From CAXQRU01 sp964226685 (GTDB taxonomy: Bacteria > Pseudomonadota > Gammaproteobacteria > Pseudomonadales > Cellvibrionaceae), in the NCBI GenBank assembly GCA_964226685.1, contig CAXQRU010000186.1, forward strand, positions 1 through 40,437: a stretch of 40,437 nucleotides of DNA. Reading direction: 5' to 3'. The translations under genes were made by a program, and so were the position numbers. The notes under the pieces were generated by a model that saw only the letters and a list, made by a program, of their open reading frames with translations, had not been told where the DNA came from and searched no databases. Positions 39,961 through 40,437 of the stretch are shown piece after piece. Numbering within the stretch: position 1 is the stretch's first letter; every line of letters starts with the position of its first letter.

Positions 39961-40437
39961 TTGGATTTAAATATCATAACTAAGGTTGAGAAGGCTGCTG
40001 GGTTGTCATGGCGGCAGCTGGTTGGACGTATCGTTTTTGGAATTGCATTTACATCTTGGATTGGTTTCTTGCCAACTTACTTAACTATTCACTATATGGT
40101 GAATATGAACTTTTTTTCTTATGATATGTTTACTGATGGTGTGTTCGGGATTAATTCATTTGGGTTTGTTTCAGGTGTTTTGTTGGTTGTAATATCTTTT
40201 GCTTTGTTCGGATTTGTTCCTTTTGCATGGGCAAGCTATCTTAATAGAAAAAAAGGTAGTGAAAAAACATTAGAGCGGTGGACGGCCTGGTTCTTTATTG
40301 CGTTGGCAATATTGTTTCATATACTTCTTTTTCTTAGGTGCGCGTATAAAGGGCAGCTTGTTCTTTATGGTGTTTTTTTTATCTTGGGTTTAATTGTTTG
40401 TGGGTTCTGTTGTTTGTTGGTCGGAAAGACATTTAAA
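39961..40437 (+). CDS. Multi-spanning membrane protein of unknown function (partial, 3' end outside window)
   Basis: An open frame of 159 codons runs without a stop to the end of the window. The start is TTG 39961, preceded by TGAGG at 39951-39955. It begins MDLNIITKVEKAAGLSWRQ and has four hydrophobic segments, near residues 21-46, 66-91, 108-126 and 132-154, with a basic loop NRKKGSEKT between the second and third. I do not recognise the family. It is clearly more AT-rich than dinG and pdxH-like before it, with many TTT, ATT and TTG codons, which could mean horizontal origin. The 138 bases before it hold no clear promoter or terminator. Confidence 0.7.
   Translation, partial: MDLNIITKVEKAAGLSWRQLVGRIVFGIAFTSWIGFLPTYLTIHYMVNMNFFSYDMFTDGVFGINSFGFVSGVLLVVISFALFGFVPFAWASYLNRKKGSEKTLERWTAWFFIALAILFHILLFLRCAYKGQLVLYGVFFILGLIVCGFCCLLVGKTFK

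Noticed and set aside
1..40437. tRNA genes, CRISPR arrays, insertion sequences or prophage
   Set aside because: None was recognised: no clover-leaf-like blocks, regularly spaced repeats, transposase or integrase homologues.

Overview
The window is about 40.4 kb of a gammaproteobacterial chromosome, moderately AT-rich. The main anchor is the full S10-spc-alpha ribosomal protein cluster in standard order. The order rplQ, (response regulator), uvrA, (ugd), MFS transporter, ssb resembles the arrangement in Pseudomonas and its relatives. The fabA-fabB pair, the CpsG/ManB-type phosphomannomutase and the zinc-free S14 also fit. I would place it among free-living, probably marine, Pseudomonadales/Cellvibrionales-like bacteria; that placement is inference from gene order and protein resemblance.

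Layout. (1) 1-196: the 3' end of tuf and its terminator. (2) 416-2564: a compact four-gene motor cluster, ExbB, ExbD1, ExbD2 and TonB-like, placed between tuf and rpsJ, where most gammaproteobacteria have only a short spacer. ExbD2 has Asn where the family has its essential membrane Asp, and the TonB-like gene carries a two-block 12-bp minisatellite. (3) 2597-13356: a near-consensus promoter followed by the S10 and spc operons (rpsJ to rpmJ, including secY). (4) 13417-16473: the alpha operon (rpsM, rpsK, rpsD, rpoA, rplQ) with its own promoter and a strong terminator. (5) 16488-21137, minus strand: a REC-GGDEF-EAL response regulator and uvrA. (6) 21306-25198, plus strand: ugd, an MFS transporter, ssb and an RmlD-like protein that has lost the catalytic Tyr. 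(7) 25211-27031, minus strand: fabB and fabA for unsaturated fatty acid synthesis. (8) 27244-29795, plus strand: galU, a phosphomannomutase and a small lipoprotein. (9) 29786-32361, minus strand: ispB and pgi, 2 nt apart. (10) 32608-35056, plus strand: sbcB and pyrB. (11) 35242-39822, plus strand: a secreted four-EF-hand protein, a PlsC-like acyltransferase overlapping dinG, and a PdxH-like flavoprotein whose substrate-phosphate pocket looks lost. (12) 39961 to the end: the start of an AT-rich membrane protein of unknown function.

How the genes work together. The core is translation and protein export (ribosomal proteins, RNA polymerase alpha, SecY). A second theme is sugar-nucleotide supply for surface polysaccharide: pgi feeds or drains fructose-6-phosphate, the phosphomannomutase makes mannose-1-phosphate, galU makes UDP-glucose and ugd makes UDP-glucuronate. 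A third is DNA maintenance (uvrA, ssb, sbcB, dinG). No gene-free stretch exceeds 300 bases. I see no tRNA, rRNA, insertion sequence, CRISPR array or prophage. The most promising candidates for something undescribed are the two-ExbD motor with one Asp-less subunit, the degenerate RmlD-like and PdxH-like proteins, and several unassigned dyad operators at 21179, 32521 and 39186.
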